Shown here one piece after another: positions 44,885 through 53,560 of a stretch of 54,110 nucleotides of DNA. Made by a program: the position numbers and the translations under genes. The stretch comes from Streptomyces sp. SM10 (lineage in GTDB: Bacteria > Actinomycetota > Actinomycetes > Streptomycetales > Streptomycetaceae). The stretch is taken from NCBI RefSeq assembly GCF_002910915.1, contig NZ_NEUF01000132.1:33978-88087 (forward strand). Direction: 5' to 3'. The notes beneath the pieces were generated by a model. It did not search any database. It was not told where the DNA came from and saw only the letters and a list, made by a program, of their open reading frames with translations. Numbering within the stretch: position 1 is the first letter of the stretch; every line of letters begins with the position of its first letter.

Positions 44885-45240
44885 TGGATCGCGCCATTCG
44901 AAAGGAAACGCACAGAGGTGAAGATCGAGGGTCGAGCCGATGTCGTGACGCGGTCCGACCCGCACGTGAACGCCGGGTCCTGCGGCCGTCGGCGGACACG
45001 AGGTCTCCAGGGGCGATGAGTTCCTGATCGCTTCGGGCAGTGCAGGTTTCCATCAGAGGTGATCGAACGGCTCAACGGTTTGGTCGACCCTGATCGAACG
45101 AACGCCGTCTGATCGATCAAGACGCGCGTCAAGTGAGCTTTTCCCCGGGAGAGTTCGCTCCGCCGGCCGCAGGGTGCGCTCGGAGTGCGGTGCCGACCAT
45201 CCGTGGCCGGGACGCGTACACCGCATCCGTCGCCCGGAGG
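44885..45240. other. Gene-free stretch upstream of the PL8 promoter
   Basis: I see no convincing gene. GATCGAACG occurs at 45061-45069 and again near 45092, and GATCGATC occurs near 45111, so extra regulator half-sites are possible. The part from 45130 on is more GC-rich and leads into the TOPRIM gene end. Confidence 0.4.
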
Positions 45241-45867
45241 TCAGAGGGAGGCGAGAAGGCCGTCGAGCGGTGCGGGCACACGGTGCGGATCGAGGGCCTC
45301 GACGAGGACGTGACCGTAGCGGATCTTGCGCCCCTTCTTCGTGCCGAAGAAGCGCCGCATCTGCTGCTGAGGTGTGCGGCCCCGCTGCGCCGGCTGGTTC
45401 AGGAAGGTCTGCAGGGGGCGCAGATCGCCCTCCTCCTCGACGAGTTCCCGCACCCGCGTCGTGCCCAGGGTGCGGATGAGTTCGTCCTCCAGATCCGCCG
45501 AGCAGACGAAGAATTTGTGCTGCTCCACGCCTGCTCGTTCCAGGCCGCGGACGAAGTAGCCCCGTTCGTTCTCGTCGCACAGCCCCGTGAGGCCGAGGCC
45601 CAGACCGGGGGGTCCGAGGAGCTGGGTGTAGCGGCCGATGCTCATCGCGCCGCCCATCGCCAGGACGCAGACCCCTTCGGCCGCCAGGTCCCGGTCACGG
45701 GCCGCGGCCAGTGCCTCGACAGCTGCGACGTCGCTCGGCCCTTCGAGCAGGACGGCGGTGCGCACGGACAGCCGTCGGGCCAGCTCGCGCGCGGAGTCAC
45801 CCGAGTCGCCGAGATCGCCGGCCGCCCACGCCGTGACCGTCTCCCGGAACGTACCCATGTCAGACAC
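45241..45867 (-). CDS. TOPRIM-domain protein (OLD-nuclease-like, no ATPase)
   Basis: Encodes 208 residues from the GTG at 45867; an ATG at 45858 would give 205, and neither has a clear ribosome site. The core is a TOPRIM fold of the OLD type: TAVLLEGPSDVAAVEALAAA with the metal-binding Glu, VCVLAMGGAMSIGRY, then GLCDENERGYF with the acidic pair, and a Lys/Arg-rich C-terminal tail. OLD nucleases normally carry an N-terminal ABC-type ATPase; here it is absent and the protein stands alone. Proteins of this shape are found in Streptomyces but I know of no function. The frame upstream of 45867 is Pro/Arg-rich and rejected. Confidence 0.7.
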   Translation of the reverse strand: MSDMGTFRETVTAWAAGDLGDSGDSARELARRLSVRTAVLLEGPSDVAAVEALAAARDRDLAAEGVCVLAMGGAMSIGRYTQLLGPPGLGLGLTGLCDENERGYFVRGLERAGVEQHKFFVCSADLEDELIRTLGTTRVRELVEEEGDLRPLQTFLNQPAQRGRTPQQQMRRFFGTKKGRKIRYGHVLVEALDPHRVPAPLDGLLASL

Positions 45868-46103
45868 GGGACGAGTCTGCGTGTTTCCCTCACACCACGC
45901 CAGAGAATATCCGCCGCTGGACGGACAGGGCCCTCGCGCGGCACGGACGCGGCGGACTCGCGCCACACGGCAGAGGTGATGCTCCCGGGCTGCCTCGCCC
46001 CGCACGAACCGCGACACGGTCCGGTGGGAGCCCCCTGCCGGGCGCGCGGCGTCCCTGATGGTGGGTCGACGGGGCTGAGGTCCTGACTCCGGGCGTCCGC
46101 GTG

Positions 46104-47801
46104 TCAGTGACAGCAGTCCAGGACCTGCGCGGTCCAGTCCCGGGCGAGGACGTCCACCAGGCCCAGGTCGGTGATCTTCACCGAGGGGGAGACGGCCAGG
46201 GTGAGCGTCGAGACGCTCATGAACGGGTTGCGGTGGCGCCAGCCCCATGCGCCGAGCTCGTCCCGCACCAGCCGGGAGGCGTCGGCGACGTCGGCCGCCG
46301 GTGCCGTCGACATGACTCCGCCGACGGCGAGCGGCAGCCGGGCCGTGGCCGCGCCGTCACGGGCCACCGCCACGCCGCCGTCGTCGTCCAGCACCGCCGC
46401 GGCGGCGGCCCGCATCGAGTGCCGTGTGGTGCCGAGGGTGACGAGGTTGTGGCTGTCGTGGGCGTACGTGGTGGTGACCGCCCCGTCGCCGAGCTCCATG
46501 CCGGTCACCGGCACGCAGGCCGTGTGGTCGCGGCCGTGCCGGTTGCGCACCCAGCACAGGGCGGTGCGGCCCTCCCAGGCGACCTCGCCGCCGGTGACGT
46601 CGAGTTCGATCTCGGTGGGCTCGGTGTACGTGTCGACCGGGTTGACGCGCAGCGCCCGGAAGCGGTGGCGCCCGTCGGGCAGGTCCACCCGCCAGGTGTA
46701 CTCCTCGTCCGGGAGCCCGGGCACGTGGACGGAGCCCGCGAACGGGTGGGCTCCCGGGTGCGGCTCCTCGTACGTCGGCCTCCCGCCCGCTGCGACGAGC
46801 CGGCCGCCCGCGAGGACGGAGTCGACGGCGAAGTCCTCCAGCGGCCCTTCGAGCAGCACGAGGTCGGCCCGCTTGCCCGGTGCGACGACGCCCCGGTCGG
46901 GCAGCCGAAGCCGCTGGGCGGGCGTCCACGTCAGCGCGCGCAGCACGTCGAGCGCGGGCAGCCCGGCCGCCACGGCCGTACGGGCGATGTGGTCCAGGTG
47001 CCCCTTCGCGGCGATGTGGTCGGCCGCCAGGTCGTCGGTGACCAGGCAGACGGGCGGCAACCGCGGCAGTGAGGTGAGGGCCGCGACGACCTCCTGCTCC
47101 AGGCACTTCTCCTGGAGCATGACGGTCATGCCGAGGCGGGCCTTCTCGACGACGACCTCGGGGGTGTTCTTGGTGTGGTCGGAGTCGATGCCGGTGGCCA
47201 TGTACCGGCTGAGCTCCTCTCCGGCGAGGCCGGGGCAGTGCCCGTCGAGGATCGCGCCCTGCTCCCGGGCGGTGGCGATGATGGAGTGCATCCGCTCGTC
47301 GCCGGAGACGACGGCGCGGTAGTCCATGACCTCGGCGAGCGCCCGTACGCCGTCCCAGCGCAGCAGTTCGTCGACGTCGGCGGTGTTCAGATGGGCTCCG
47401 GAGTGCTCGAACCCGGCGAGCGCGGGTACGCAGGAGGGCACCCCCCACAGCTGTGTCTGCGGAGTGGACCGGCCGGCTTCGATCATCCACCGCATCGCCG
47501 CACGGCCGGCGACGTTGACGATCTCGTGGGGGTCCGCGAGCACGGTGGTGGTGCCGCGCGGAAGGGTCAGCCACGCGAACGCGGCCGGGGTGAGGAAGGA
47601 GCTCTCGACGTGCATGTGCGCGTCGAGGAACCCGGGGACGATCAGCCGTCCGGTGGCGTCGATCAGGCAGGCGGCCTCGCCCCCGGTGCCCGGCGGCACC
47701 ACCCCGCTGATGACCTCGCCGGTGACGAGGACGTCAGCGGTGAAGACCTCGCCGGTGAAGACGGAGACGACACTGCCTCCGAAGATGCGGACGTCGTGCA
47801 C
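46104..47801 (-). CDS. Adenine deaminase
   Basis: Encodes 565 residues from the GTG at 47801, 11 nt after the permease stop. It shows amidohydrolase features: the metal site in FLDAHMHVESS (about residue 65), ADPHEIVNVAG, HCPGLAGEEL, LVTDDLAADHIAAKGHLD, and the C-terminal adenine deaminase domain with LVTLGTTRHSM and HRNPFMSVSTLTLAVSP. It converts adenine to hypoxanthine and ammonia in the cytoplasm. It is coupled to a purine permease and divergent from a LacI regulator, forming an adenine-use operon. The E. coli enzyme (588 aa) is of comparable length. Confidence 0.92.
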   Translation of the reverse strand: MHDVRIFGGSVVSVFTGEVFTADVLVTGEVISGVVPPGTGGEAACLIDATGRLIVPGFLDAHMHVESSFLTPAAFAWLTLPRGTTTVLADPHEIVNVAGRAAMRWMIEAGRSTPQTQLWGVPSCVPALAGFEHSGAHLNTADVDELLRWDGVRALAEVMDYRAVVSGDERMHSIIATAREQGAILDGHCPGLAGEELSRYMATGIDSDHTKNTPEVVVEKARLGMTVMLQEKCLEQEVVAALTSLPRLPPVCLVTDDLAADHIAAKGHLDHIARTAVAAGLPALDVLRALTWTPAQRLRLPDRGVVAPGKRADLVLLEGPLEDFAVDSVLAGGRLVAAGGRPTYEEPHPGAHPFAGSVHVPGLPDEEYTWRVDLPDGRHRFRALRVNPVDTYTEPTEIELDVTGGEVAWEGRTALCWVRNRHGRDHTACVPVTGMELGDGAVTTTYAHDSHNLVTLGTTRHSMRAAAAAVLDDDGGVAVARDGAATARLPLAVGGVMSTAPAADVADASRLVRDELGAWGWRHRNPFMSVSTLTLAVSPSVKITDLGLVDVLARDWTAQVLDCCH

Positions 47802-47812
47802 GAGATTTCCGA

Positions 47813-49141
47813 TCAGTGGATGGAGTTGTGGAAGAAGTAGCCGAGGAAGGGCAGCAGGACCCACATCCCGACATGAATGTCCCTGAAGCGCCCGGCCGCG
47901 GCCTTGATCAGCACGTACGAGGTGAGCCCGGCGGCGATGCCGGTGCCGAAGTTGCCCCAGAAGAGCGTGCAGGCGACGGTGAGGGCCGCGGGGAGGGCGT
48001 CGGTGACATCGGACATGTCGACCTTGCGGAGCCCGGCGAGCATCGACAGGCCGATGAACATCAGCACCGGAGCGGTCGCCGCCTCCGGGATCATGGTCGC
48101 GACCGGGGTGAAGAGCAGCAGCAGGGCGAACAGGCCGCCGGTGACGACCGAGGTCAGGCCCGTACGACCGCCGCTGTCGGAGCCCGCCGCGGACTCCAGG
48201 TACGTCGTCACGCTCGGGCCGCCCATGGCCGAACCACCGATCACGCTGACGGAGTCGACGAGGAACGGCTTGTTGATGTCCTTCATCTGCCCCTGATCGT
48301 CCGTGAGTCCGATCCGTTCGCCCACGGCCATCACGACGCCCGTGGTGGAGAAGAACTCGGCGGCGAAGAGCGCGAACAGGTAGGGCAGGTAGTGCGGTTC
48401 GAGCGCACCCCACAGGTCGATGTCGAACGCGACCGGGCCCATGCTTCCGGGTGCCTCGAAGAAGGAGTCGGGCACCTCGGCGACGCCGAGGGGGATCGCG
48501 GCCACGGTCAGCACCGCGATGGCGATCAGGAGCGTGCCCGGCACCTTGCGGGAGGACAGGGCGGCGATGAGCACCAGGCCCGCGAGCGCCAGCAGTGCGG
48601 CCGCCGAGCCGAGGTCGCCGAGCTCGAGCCCCTTCTTGCCGACACCGATGAGCCCGGCCGAACGGAAGCCCAGCATCGCGATGTACAGGCCGATGGCGGG
48701 CCCGATCGCCAGCCGCACGCAGTCCGGGATGATGCGGGTGACGAGCTGGCGGATGCCGAGCAGGGTCAGGGCCAGGAACGCCACGCCGGACCAGAAGACC
48801 ATGCCCATGGCCACCGGGTACGGCACCTTCTCCTGCCCGATCAGGGTGACCGCCACCAGCGCCACACCGCCGAGCCCGGGAGCCAGGACGAAGGGCAGGT
48901 TGGCGTAGAGCCCCATGAAGAGCGTCGCGAGGACCACGGTCACGATCACCCCGGTGGTCGCCGCCGCATGAGGCACCCCGGCGCCTGCGAGCATGCCGGG
49001 CACCACGACGACCACGTAGGCCGAGGCGAGGAACATGCTCACGCCGGCGAGCATCTCGGTACGGACGGAGGTGCCGCGCTCACTCAACCGGAAGAACCGG
49101 TCCACCCTCGGGACGCCCCGCGCGGTCGTATCGTTTTCCAT
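47813..49141 (-). CDS. Purine permease, AzgA-like NCS2 family
   Basis: Encodes 442 residues with 12-14 hydrophobic helices. It starts VDRFFRLSERGTSVRTEMLAG, the usual AzgA-type opening, and carries the conserved PFVLAPGLGG and GPSVTTYLESAAG motifs, which line the substrate site. These carriers take up adenine, guanine or hypoxanthine with protons. The adjacent adenine deaminase points to adenine. A LacI-type operator lies just before the ATG. Confidence 0.92.
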   Translation of the reverse strand: MENDTTARGVPRVDRFFRLSERGTSVRTEMLAGVSMFLASAYVVVVVPGMLAGAGVPHAAATTGVIVTVVLATLFMGLYANLPFVLAPGLGGVALVAVTLIGQEKVPYPVAMGMVFWSGVAFLALTLLGIRQLVTRIIPDCVRLAIGPAIGLYIAMLGFRSAGLIGVGKKGLELGDLGSAAALLALAGLVLIAALSSRKVPGTLLIAIAVLTVAAIPLGVAEVPDSFFEAPGSMGPVAFDIDLWGALEPHYLPYLFALFAAEFFSTTGVVMAVGERIGLTDDQGQMKDINKPFLVDSVSVIGGSAMGGPSVTTYLESAAGSDSGGRTGLTSVVTGGLFALLLLFTPVATMIPEAATAPVLMFIGLSMLAGLRKVDMSDVTDALPAALTVACTLFWGNFGTGIAAGLTSYVLIKAAAGRFRDIHVGMWVLLPFLGYFFHNSIH

Positions 49142-49157
49142 CGCCGCTCCTCATCAG

Positions 49158-49183
49158 TGCAATCGCTTGCAGCATGCGTTTGC
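49158..49183. promoter_or_regulatory. LacI-type operator between permease and regulator
   Basis: TGCAATCGCTTGCA (49158-49171) has 5-bp inverted arms around a CG centre, the common LacI-family pattern. A second, less perfect site, GCATGCGTTTGCA, follows directly. It lies 17-42 nt before the permease ATG and 71-96 nt before the divergent regulator ATG, so it could control both. Confidence 0.75.
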
Positions 49184-49253
49184 ACGGTAGGGTACGGACC
49201 GGCTCGGCCAGATGTAAAGCCGCAGGAGAGCGAAGAAGGGGAGGCGGGTCGCG

Positions 49254-50237
49254 ATGGCGAGGCTCGAGGACGTGGCCCGGGAGGCCGGGGTGTCGGCGTC
49301 CACCGTGTCCCGCGCGCTCAGCCGGCCCGACATGGTCTCGGAGGCCACCCGCAGCCGGGTGGTGGCCGTGGCCGAGGCGCTCGGCTACCGCCACAACGCG
49401 GCGGCCCGCGCTCTGGTCACCGGCCGGACCGGACTGCTCGCCTTCAGCGTCCCCTCGCTGGCCAACCCGTTCTACGCGCCCGTCATCGCCGGGGCGCAGG
49501 AGGCGGCGGAGGAGGCCGGCTGCGAACTGATCGTGGTGGTGACCAACGGATCGCCCGCGCGGGAACAGGCGCTGTTCGACCGGCTGGCCGAGCGCGTCGA
49601 CGGCTTCGCGGCCGCGGCCCCGCTCTCGCTCAGCCCCCTGCTGACGGATGTCGCCCGCCGACTGCCTCTGGTCACCCTCAACCGTCGTGTCCGCGGGGTC
49701 AGTTCCGTCGTGATCGACACCCCGTCGGGGTTGGGCGAACTCGGTGTCCACCTCGCGGGCCTCGGTCACCGCCGCATCGCCTACCTGGGCGGCCCCGAGG
49801 GTTCCTGGCTCGACCCGCGTCGGCTGCGCGGTCTGCGCGAGGCCGCGCCCGACTGCGAGGTGCGGGCCCTGGGCCCCTACCCGCCCGAGTTCGAGGCCGG
49901 CAGCCGCGCCGCGCAAGCGGTCATCGACTCGGGCTGCACGGCGGTCGTCGCCTACAGCAGCACGCTGCTCCTCGGCCTCCTGCACCGCATGACCATGCTG
50001 GGCGTGACCACCCCTCAGGACGTCAGCCTGGCCTGCGCGGACGACCTGTCCGCGGCCGGACTGACCATGCCGGACGTCACGGCCCTGCACGTCCCGGCCG
50101 AAGAGGCGGGGCGGCGCACGGTGGAGCGCCTCGTGCACCTGGTCTCCACCGGGTCCCACGAGGCCGGCCACCGACTGCTCCGCGTCGAGCTGCGTGCCCG
50201 GGCGTCGACGGGACGGCCGCCGGCGCCCCGGGGCTGA
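49254..50237 (+). CDS. LacI-family transcriptional regulator
   Basis: Encodes 327 residues. The N-terminal HTH and hinge are typical (LEDVAREAGVSASTVSRALS, GYRHNAAARAL), followed by the periplasmic-binding-protein-like effector domain (LAFSVPSLANPFYAPVIAGA). AAGGGGAGG gives the ribosome site. It is transcribed divergently from the purine permease and adenine deaminase, with LacI-type operators in between. It probably represses them, with a purine or related compound as effector (inferred). Confidence 0.92.
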   Translation: MARLEDVAREAGVSASTVSRALSRPDMVSEATRSRVVAVAEALGYRHNAAARALVTGRTGLLAFSVPSLANPFYAPVIAGAQEAAEEAGCELIVVVTNGSPAREQALFDRLAERVDGFAAAAPLSLSPLLTDVARRLPLVTLNRRVRGVSSVVIDTPSGLGELGVHLAGLGHRRIAYLGGPEGSWLDPRRLRGLREAAPDCEVRALGPYPPEFEAGSRAAQAVIDSGCTAVVAYSSTLLLGLLHRMTMLGVTTPQDVSLACADDLSAAGLTMPDVTALHVPAEEAGRRTVERLVHLVSTGSHEAGHRLLRVELRARASTGRPPAPRG

Positions 50238-50265
50238 CCGGGCCGACCGGCCACGTCTGAGCCCC

Positions 50266-50440
50266 GGGCGCCGGCTTCGACAGCGCGCGCGGCACCGCGC
50301 GGACCTCGTCCAGCAGCCGTTCTGTGCCGTCCCGGTCGCGGGGGACCAGGAGGAGCTGGCCGGCGACGCAGTTGTGGCCGGAGTTGTTCATCTTGCTGGT
50401 GACGATGTGCTCGGCCTGGAAGCGAGAGTCCCGGACCCTT
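50266..50440 (-). pseudogene. Relic of an aldehyde dehydrogenase gene
   Basis: On the minus strand this stretch reads RVRDSRFQAEHIVTSK, then MNNSGHNCVAGQLLLVPRDR, then about 20 more residues. It resembles the catalytic-cysteine region of a bacterial aldehyde dehydrogenase group (N-S-G-H-N-C). Homology fades on both sides and the rest of the roughly 500-residue enzyme is missing, so this is a remnant. The other parts of the 376-nt gap between the LacI and TetR genes hold nothing I recognise. Confidence 0.55.
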
Positions 50441-50613
50441 GCGCGCCTGCCGCGCCTCTTCACCGGCCATCCCCGGAGCCACAGGCACCCACGGCCCGCG
50501 CAGTTCGCCGTCCCGCCGATGCGGTCCGCAGGGCGGGCGTCAGGTACTCCTGTGCCGGCCGGGCCGGTGCTCCGGTCATGGCGGGAAACTCTGAATGATG
50601 GTTCACTCCTTTC

Positions 50614-51234
50614 ATGGCCTACCGCAAGACCCCGGCCGAAATCAGCCGGCTCGAAGCAGCCAGAGAGCACCTCGTCGCCTGCGCGACCTCGGTGGTCACG
50701 GAAGTCGGCTGGTCGCAGGCGTCCGTGACCGCTGTCGCCTACTCGGCGGGCATCGCGGCCGGCTCCGTCTACCAGCACTTCGCGTCCAAGACGGCGCTGG
50801 CCGTCGAGGTGTTCCGGCGCGCGGCCGGACGGGAGGTGGACGTCCTCGGCGGAGTGCTCCACGCGCCGGGGAACCCCGTCGAGCGCCTCGGCCACGGGGT
50901 CGAGATCTTCGCCCGACGCGCCCTGGAGAACAGCGGACTGGCCTACGCGCTGCTCGCGGCCCCCGCCGAGCCGGCGGTCGGGGCCGAGCGCCTGGACTTC
51001 CGCCGCCGCTACCGGGCCCTGTTCGCCGAAGTGGTCCAGGAGGGCATCGCCGACGGCCTGCTGCCCGCCCAGGACGCCGAGATCACCGCCGCCGCGCTCA
51101 CCGGTGCGGTCGGCGAGGTCCTCGTCGACCCCCTCGGCAGCCGCGACGCGAAAGGCGGCGACCGGCTCCTGGCCGAACTCGTCGCCATGGCCCTGCGCTG
51201 CGCGGGCGCCCCGCCCCCGCCGCGGCAGCCCTGA
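50614..51234 (+). CDS. TetR-family transcriptional regulator
   Basis: Encodes 206 residues. The HTH lies at about 35-60 (ASVTAVAYSAGIAAGSVYQH, then FASKTALAVEVF), with a helical C-terminal ligand domain. No strong ribosome site precedes the ATG. TGAA and TTCA half-sites (50592-50605) lie just upstream as a possible operator. The acyl-CoA dehydrogenase follows 37 nt later on the same strand, so it is probably the regulated partner. Regulators of this type next to acyl-CoA enzymes often sense acyl-CoA, which is only a suggestion here. Confidence 0.9.
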   Translation: MAYRKTPAEISRLEAAREHLVACATSVVTEVGWSQASVTAVAYSAGIAAGSVYQHFASKTALAVEVFRRAAGREVDVLGGVLHAPGNPVERLGHGVEIFARRALENSGLAYALLAAPAEPAVGAERLDFRRRYRALFAEVVQEGIADGLLPAQDAEITAAALTGAVGEVLVDPLGSRDAKGGDRLLAELVAMALRCAGAPPPPRQP

Positions 51235-51271
51235 CCTGATCCGCGTACCCCTGCCTCCCGGAGGAACCACC

Positions 51272-52930
51272 GTGTCCGCGAACCCCGCTCCCCGCAGCCG
51301 ACCCACCGCCCTGACCCATGAAGTGACCAACCAGCCGCCGCCGTTGACCGGACACGACGTGGCCGAGGACGCCGTGCTGCTGGAGGGCGTGGACCGCGAG
51401 GGCGCCTCGTGGCACACCGGCGACCTCCACCTCCTCGGCCGCTTCGCCGGCGGAGAGGAGGCCCAGGAGTGGGCCGACCAGGCCAACCGTCACGAACCCG
51501 TGCTGCGCACCCATGACCGCTACGGTCACCGCGTCGACGAGGTCGATTTCCACCCCGCCTACCACCGCCTGATGGAGAAGTCGGTGGGCGCGGGCCTCGC
51601 CGGCGCCGCGTGGGCCGACGAGCGCCCGGGCGCCCACGTCGCCCGCGCCGCGGGCTTCATGGTGATGTCGACGCTGGAACCGGGACACCTGTGCCCCGTC
51701 TCCATGACGTACGCGGTCGTCCCGGCGCTCCGCCACGCGCCCGACGTGGCCAAGGCGTACGAACCCCTGCTCACGAGCCGTGCCTACGAGGCCGGACTGC
51801 GGACCCCCACGGAGAAGAGCGGTCTGCTCGCGGGGATGGGCATGACGGAGAAGCAGGGCGGCACCGACGTACGCGCCAACACCACCTCGGCCACCGAGGC
51901 GGCCGACGGCACCTGGCGGCTCCGGGGTCACAAGTGGTTCACCAGCGCGCCGATGAACGACCTCTTCCTCGTGCTCGCCCAGGCCCCCGGCGGGCTCTCC
52001 TGCTTCCTCGTGCCGCGCGTACTCCCGGACGGCAGCCGCAACACGTTCCGCATCCAGCGGCTCAAGGACAAGCTGGGCAACCGTGCCAACGCCAGCAGCG
52101 AGCCGGAGTTCGACGACACGGTGGCCTGGCTCGTCGGCGCCGAGGGCAGGGGCGTGCGCACCATCATCGACATGGTGACCATGACGCGCCTCGACTGCGT
52201 CCTCGGCTCCGCCTCCGGGACCCGCGCCGCACTCGCCCAGGCCGCCCATCACGCGCGCCACCGCTCGGTGTTCGGCGCCAAACTGGTCGAGCAGCCCCTG
52301 ATGCGCAATGTGCTCGGTGATCTCTCACTGGAGTCCGAGGCCGCCACCACACTGGCCCTTCGCCTGGCCGGGGCCGCCGACCGCGCGCAGCGCGGCGACG
52401 CCAGGGAGCGCGCGTTCCTGCGGCTGGCCACCGCCGTCGGCAAGTACTGGGTGTGCAAGCGGCAGCCCGCCGCGGTGGCCGAGGCCCTGGAGTGCCTCGG
52501 CGGCAACGGGTACGACGAGGCGTCCGGCATGCCGCGCCTCTACCGGGAGGCCCCGCTCAACGGCATCTGGGAGGGCTCCGGAAACGTCAACGCCCTCGAC
52601 ATGCTGCGGGCCCTCGAGCGTGAGCCCGAGTCCTTCGACGCGTTCCGGGCGGAGATCGAGGCGGCTTCGGGCGCCGACCGCCGACTGGACTCCGCCTGGC
52701 AGGAGTTGCGCGGCGAGCTCGTCCTCACCGAGGACGCACCCCTGCGCGCCCGCCGTCTCATCGAGCGTGCGGCACTCGTGCTCCAGGGCTCCCTCCTCGT
52801 GCGCCACGCACCGGCCGCCGTCGCCGACGCCTTCTGTGCGTCCCGGCTGGGCGGAGACCGGGGGCTGGTCTTCGGAACCCTGCCGCCGGGCACCGACTTC
52901 GCGGGGCTGCTGGAGCGCCTTCCTGCCTGA
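51272..52930 (+). CDS. AidB-like acyl-CoA dehydrogenase
   Basis: Encodes 552 residues from a GTG with GGAGGA six nt upstream. The large N-terminal part starts THEVTNQPPPLTGHD as in AidB-type proteins, followed by the acyl-CoA dehydrogenase flavin site (GMGMTEKQGGTDVRAN, then HKWFTSAPMND), the middle beta domain, and the C-terminal helices (CLGGNGYDEASGMPRLYREA and GIWEGSGNVNALDMLRAL). The extra length over ordinary acyl-CoA dehydrogenases (about 380 aa) is normal for AidB. Reported roles of AidB include response to alkylating agents; here the enzyme activity and substrate are unknown. Confidence 0.9.
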   Translation: MSANPAPRSRPTALTHEVTNQPPPLTGHDVAEDAVLLEGVDREGASWHTGDLHLLGRFAGGEEAQEWADQANRHEPVLRTHDRYGHRVDEVDFHPAYHRLMEKSVGAGLAGAAWADERPGAHVARAAGFMVMSTLEPGHLCPVSMTYAVVPALRHAPDVAKAYEPLLTSRAYEAGLRTPTEKSGLLAGMGMTEKQGGTDVRANTTSATEAADGTWRLRGHKWFTSAPMNDLFLVLAQAPGGLSCFLVPRVLPDGSRNTFRIQRLKDKLGNRANASSEPEFDDTVAWLVGAEGRGVRTIIDMVTMTRLDCVLGSASGTRAALAQAAHHARHRSVFGAKLVEQPLMRNVLGDLSLESEAATTLALRLAGAADRAQRGDARERAFLRLATAVGKYWVCKRQPAAVAEALECLGGNGYDEASGMPRLYREAPLNGIWEGSGNVNALDMLRALEREPESFDAFRAEIEAASGADRRLDSAWQELRGELVLTEDAPLRARRLIERAALVLQGSLLVRHAPAAVADAFCASRLGGDRGLVFGTLPPGTDFAGLLERLPA

Positions 52931-52975
52931 CCTCCGGCCGGGTGGCTCCACGGTGGGCGGGCGCGGGTTGTCGAG

Positions 52976-53323
52976 GTGCGGTGGTGGCCGGCTCGGGCGC
53001 GTGGCGCGTTCGTGCGGCGGTCCGCCACCTCCGCGAAGGCCATCTACACCTTCGACTACATGCAGGACGGCCGGCGTGTCGACGACGACTGGGGGGTGCT
53101 GGAACTGATCTGGTACGAGCGCGGCAGCGCCCCCTGTCTGCGGGGCGGCGAACTGGACTTCCTGAACCGGGCCGTGCGCCGTGCCGAACTGGACCACCCC
53201 GAACTGACCAGCACGTTCGAGCTGTACTTCCACGCCCCGGAGGAATCCCTCGGCCTGTGCCTGCCGCGCCGGGACTTCGCGGAGGGAGAGGTGCGGGCCG
53301 CGTACTGGCCCGGGAAGCGGTGA
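52976..53323 (+). CDS. Small protein of unknown function
   Basis: 115 residues from a GTG, 45 nt after the acyl-CoA dehydrogenase. The first 20 residues are Arg/Trp-rich and may not be translated. From about residue 20 the sequence looks like a genuine folded protein (AIYTFDYMQDGRRVDDDWG, ELIWYERGSAP, STFELYFHAPEES). I recognise no family, and no clear ribosome site precedes the start. It may be the remains of a longer gene. Confidence 0.45.
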   Translation: MRWWPARARGAFVRRSATSAKAIYTFDYMQDGRRVDDDWGVLELIWYERGSAPCLRGGELDFLNRAVRRAELDHPELTSTFELYFHAPEESLGLCLPRRDFAEGEVRAAYWPGKR

Positions 53324-53429
53324 TCGGCGTCAGGGAGGCGGCGGCTCCCATCCGCTCGGCCAAGTCCTCGCGTGCCCGCCGTCAGGACGGCCCTGCCCAC
53401 CTGACGACGTCTCACGAATCACCGGCGGA

Positions 53430-53454
53430 CCGTCGCCGACGGCGGAGGCGACGG
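53430..53454. terminator. Hairpin between convergent genes
   Basis: CCGTCGCC (53430-53437) and GGCGACGG (53447-53454) form a perfect 8-bp stem with a 9-nt loop, lying between the small plus-strand gene and the frameshifted minus-strand gene. Confidence 0.55.
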
Positions 53455-53560
53455 TGCTCCGCATCGAGCAGCTCACCGGCCTCCCCGGTCATCTGTCACA
53501 CACGGACAGTTGACCGGCTCCCACACCCCCCTCGGCCTGGAGGTATTCGATGCGATCCTC

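Noticed and set aside
44842..45132. Minus-strand frame upstream of the PL8 gene
   Set aside because: It runs through the proposed promoter and operator and has no domain or ribosome site.
45868..46248. N-terminal extension of the TOPRIM protein
   Set aside because: Pro/Arg/Gly-rich text without domain character; the recognisable protein starts near 45858-45867.
47802..48413. Upstream extension of the adenine deaminase
   Set aside because: It lies in the purine permease coding DNA in another frame and is Arg/Gly/His-rich.
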